Shown here piece by piece: positions 63,511 through 64,000 of a stretch of 64,000 nucleotides of DNA. This DNA is from GCA-2737725 sp033763995 (GTDB lineage Bacteria > Pseudomonadota > Alphaproteobacteria > Rhodospirillales > Rhodospirillaceae). The stretch's first letter is position 1; every line of letters begins with the position of its first letter. Under the pieces are notes generated by a model. That model was not told the origin of the DNA, searched no databases, and worked only from the letters and a program-made list of their open reading frames with translations. Both the position numbers and the translations under genes were made by a program. The DNA lies in assembly GCA_033763995.1 (NCBI GenBank), contig JANRJL010000056.1, positions 124,001 to 188,000 of the forward strand, in the 5' to 3' direction.

Positions 63511-63945
63511 TTACTCGTCGCCCTCGCCGTCGTCGTCGGTGGTGGCCAGCGACTTCGCCAGGTCATAGATGCGCCGGCGCACGTGGTAATCCTTGATGCG
63601 GTAGTAGGCGCGCACCAGTTCCAGCGTCTCGCGCTTGGTCATGGGGTCGCTGTCGGGAATCTCGATGTCGCGGGACTGGCTCGACAGATTGCGCGGGCTC
63701 GAGCTCTGGGTCTCGTCGTTCATCTCGTCGAAGAAAAACTGCACGGGGCAATCGAGCACCCGGCTCAAGTCCCAAAGGCGGCTGGCCCCGATGCGGTTGG
63801 CGCCGCGCTCATACTTTTGCACCTGCTGAAAGGTCAGGCCCAAGGCCTCGCCCAATTTTTCCTGGCTCATGCCCAAGAGGGTGCGGCGCAAGCGCACGCG
63901 CCCGCCGACGTGCACGTCCACGGGGTTGGGTTTGCCCGACGGCAT
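63511..63945 (-). CDS. XRE-family helix-turn-helix regulator, start uncertain at window edge
   Basis: At least 144 residues. The HTH is GMSQEKLGEALGLTFQQVQKYERG, followed by IGASRLWDLSRVLDCPVQFFFDEMN and a C-terminal DPMTKRETLELVRAYYRIKD. It is a paralogue of the 23.2-23.6 kb gene. The frame stays open upstream of the ATG at 63945 to the window edge without a stop (IDDDGFSRSSRGR precedes it), and no good ribosome site is seen at 63945, so the true start may lie outside. In alphaproteobacteria this gene normally sits beside metK. Confidence 0.85.
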   Translation of the reverse strand: MPSGKPNPVDVHVGGRVRLRRTLLGMSQEKLGEALGLTFQQVQKYERGANRIGASRLWDLSRVLDCPVQFFFDEMNDETQSSSPRNLSSQSRDIEIPDSDPMTKRETLELVRAYYRIKDYHVRRRIYDLAKSLATTDDDGEGDE

Positions 63946-64000
63946 CCGCCCGCGCGAGGAGCGGGAAAAACCGTCGTCGTCGATGTCTTCTTCCGCTCTC

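Noticed and set aside
60921..63596. Plus-strand open frame of 891 codons
   Set aside because: Antisense to the TonB-dependent receptor, whose motifs and terminal Phe are clear.

Overview
The window is a gene-dense, GC-rich stretch of a Gram-negative alphaproteobacterial chromosome. The assignment rests on gene order and gene content: the minus-strand block metK-trmB-rimP-nusA-ylxR-infB-rbfA-truB-rpsO-pnp with an XRE regulator upstream, the DUF3576-leuS ... lptE-holA block, rsmI-yraN-gshB next to an LpoA-like lipoprotein, hisB-hisH-hisA-hisF-hisE-hinT, an MmcB-type protein, and a YlxR/L7Ae fusion. The genus cannot be named from the sequence; an uncultured Rhodospirillales-like lineage is a guess. 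I see no tRNA, rRNA, CRISPR array, prophage or transposase.

Layout. 1-6.5 kb: holA (cut by the window edge), lptE, leuS and a DUF3576 lipoprotein on the minus strand, split by two plus-strand genes (a cyclic-nucleotide-binding protein and a secreted VOC protein). 6.7-8.5 kb: an OprO/OprP-like porin behind four Pho-box-like heptamers, closed by a strong hairpin. 8.6-14.0 kb: a tight plus-strand run of porin, acyl-CoA ligase, nitronate monooxygenase, thioesterase, patatin lipase and RimB-like protease, followed by rimK. 15-23.6 kb: tannase-family esterase, small outer-membrane protein, thiE, yggS, L,D-transpeptidase, a low-complexity protein, ribA, an orphan OmpR-type regulator and an XRE regulator. 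23.9-27.7 kb: histidine genes, with hisF and hisE in one open frame, then hinT. 27.7-31.6 kb: secreted proteins, a second VOC protein and a flavin monooxygenase. 32-40 kb: comM, MscS channel, gshB, SirB1-like protein, yraN, rsmI, LpoA-like lipoprotein and a SYLF protein. 40.3-44.5 kb: two coupled paralogues that look like degenerate GGDEF-EAL proteins, divergent from a UDP-glucuronate decarboxylase and an I78-like lipoprotein. 44.5-49 kb: mmcB, an extended panD, a GNAT acetyltransferase, a nitronate monooxygenase and a glycerophosphodiesterase. 49-64 kb: the translation/RNA-processing block, interrupted by a TonB-dependent receptor between metK and the XRE gene.

Two families of non-coding repeats stand out. 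One is a roughly 50-67 bp imperfect palindrome present in ten copies, each lying just 3' of a gene, most of them touching or nearly touching the stop codon in the gene's own orientation; its stem shows compensatory base changes. The other is a composite element of about 165-177 bp made of two bulged hairpins, present twice in opposite orientation. The repeats, the Pho-box array, the hisF-hisE read-through and the degenerate GGDEF-EAL pair are the most useful points for follow-up.
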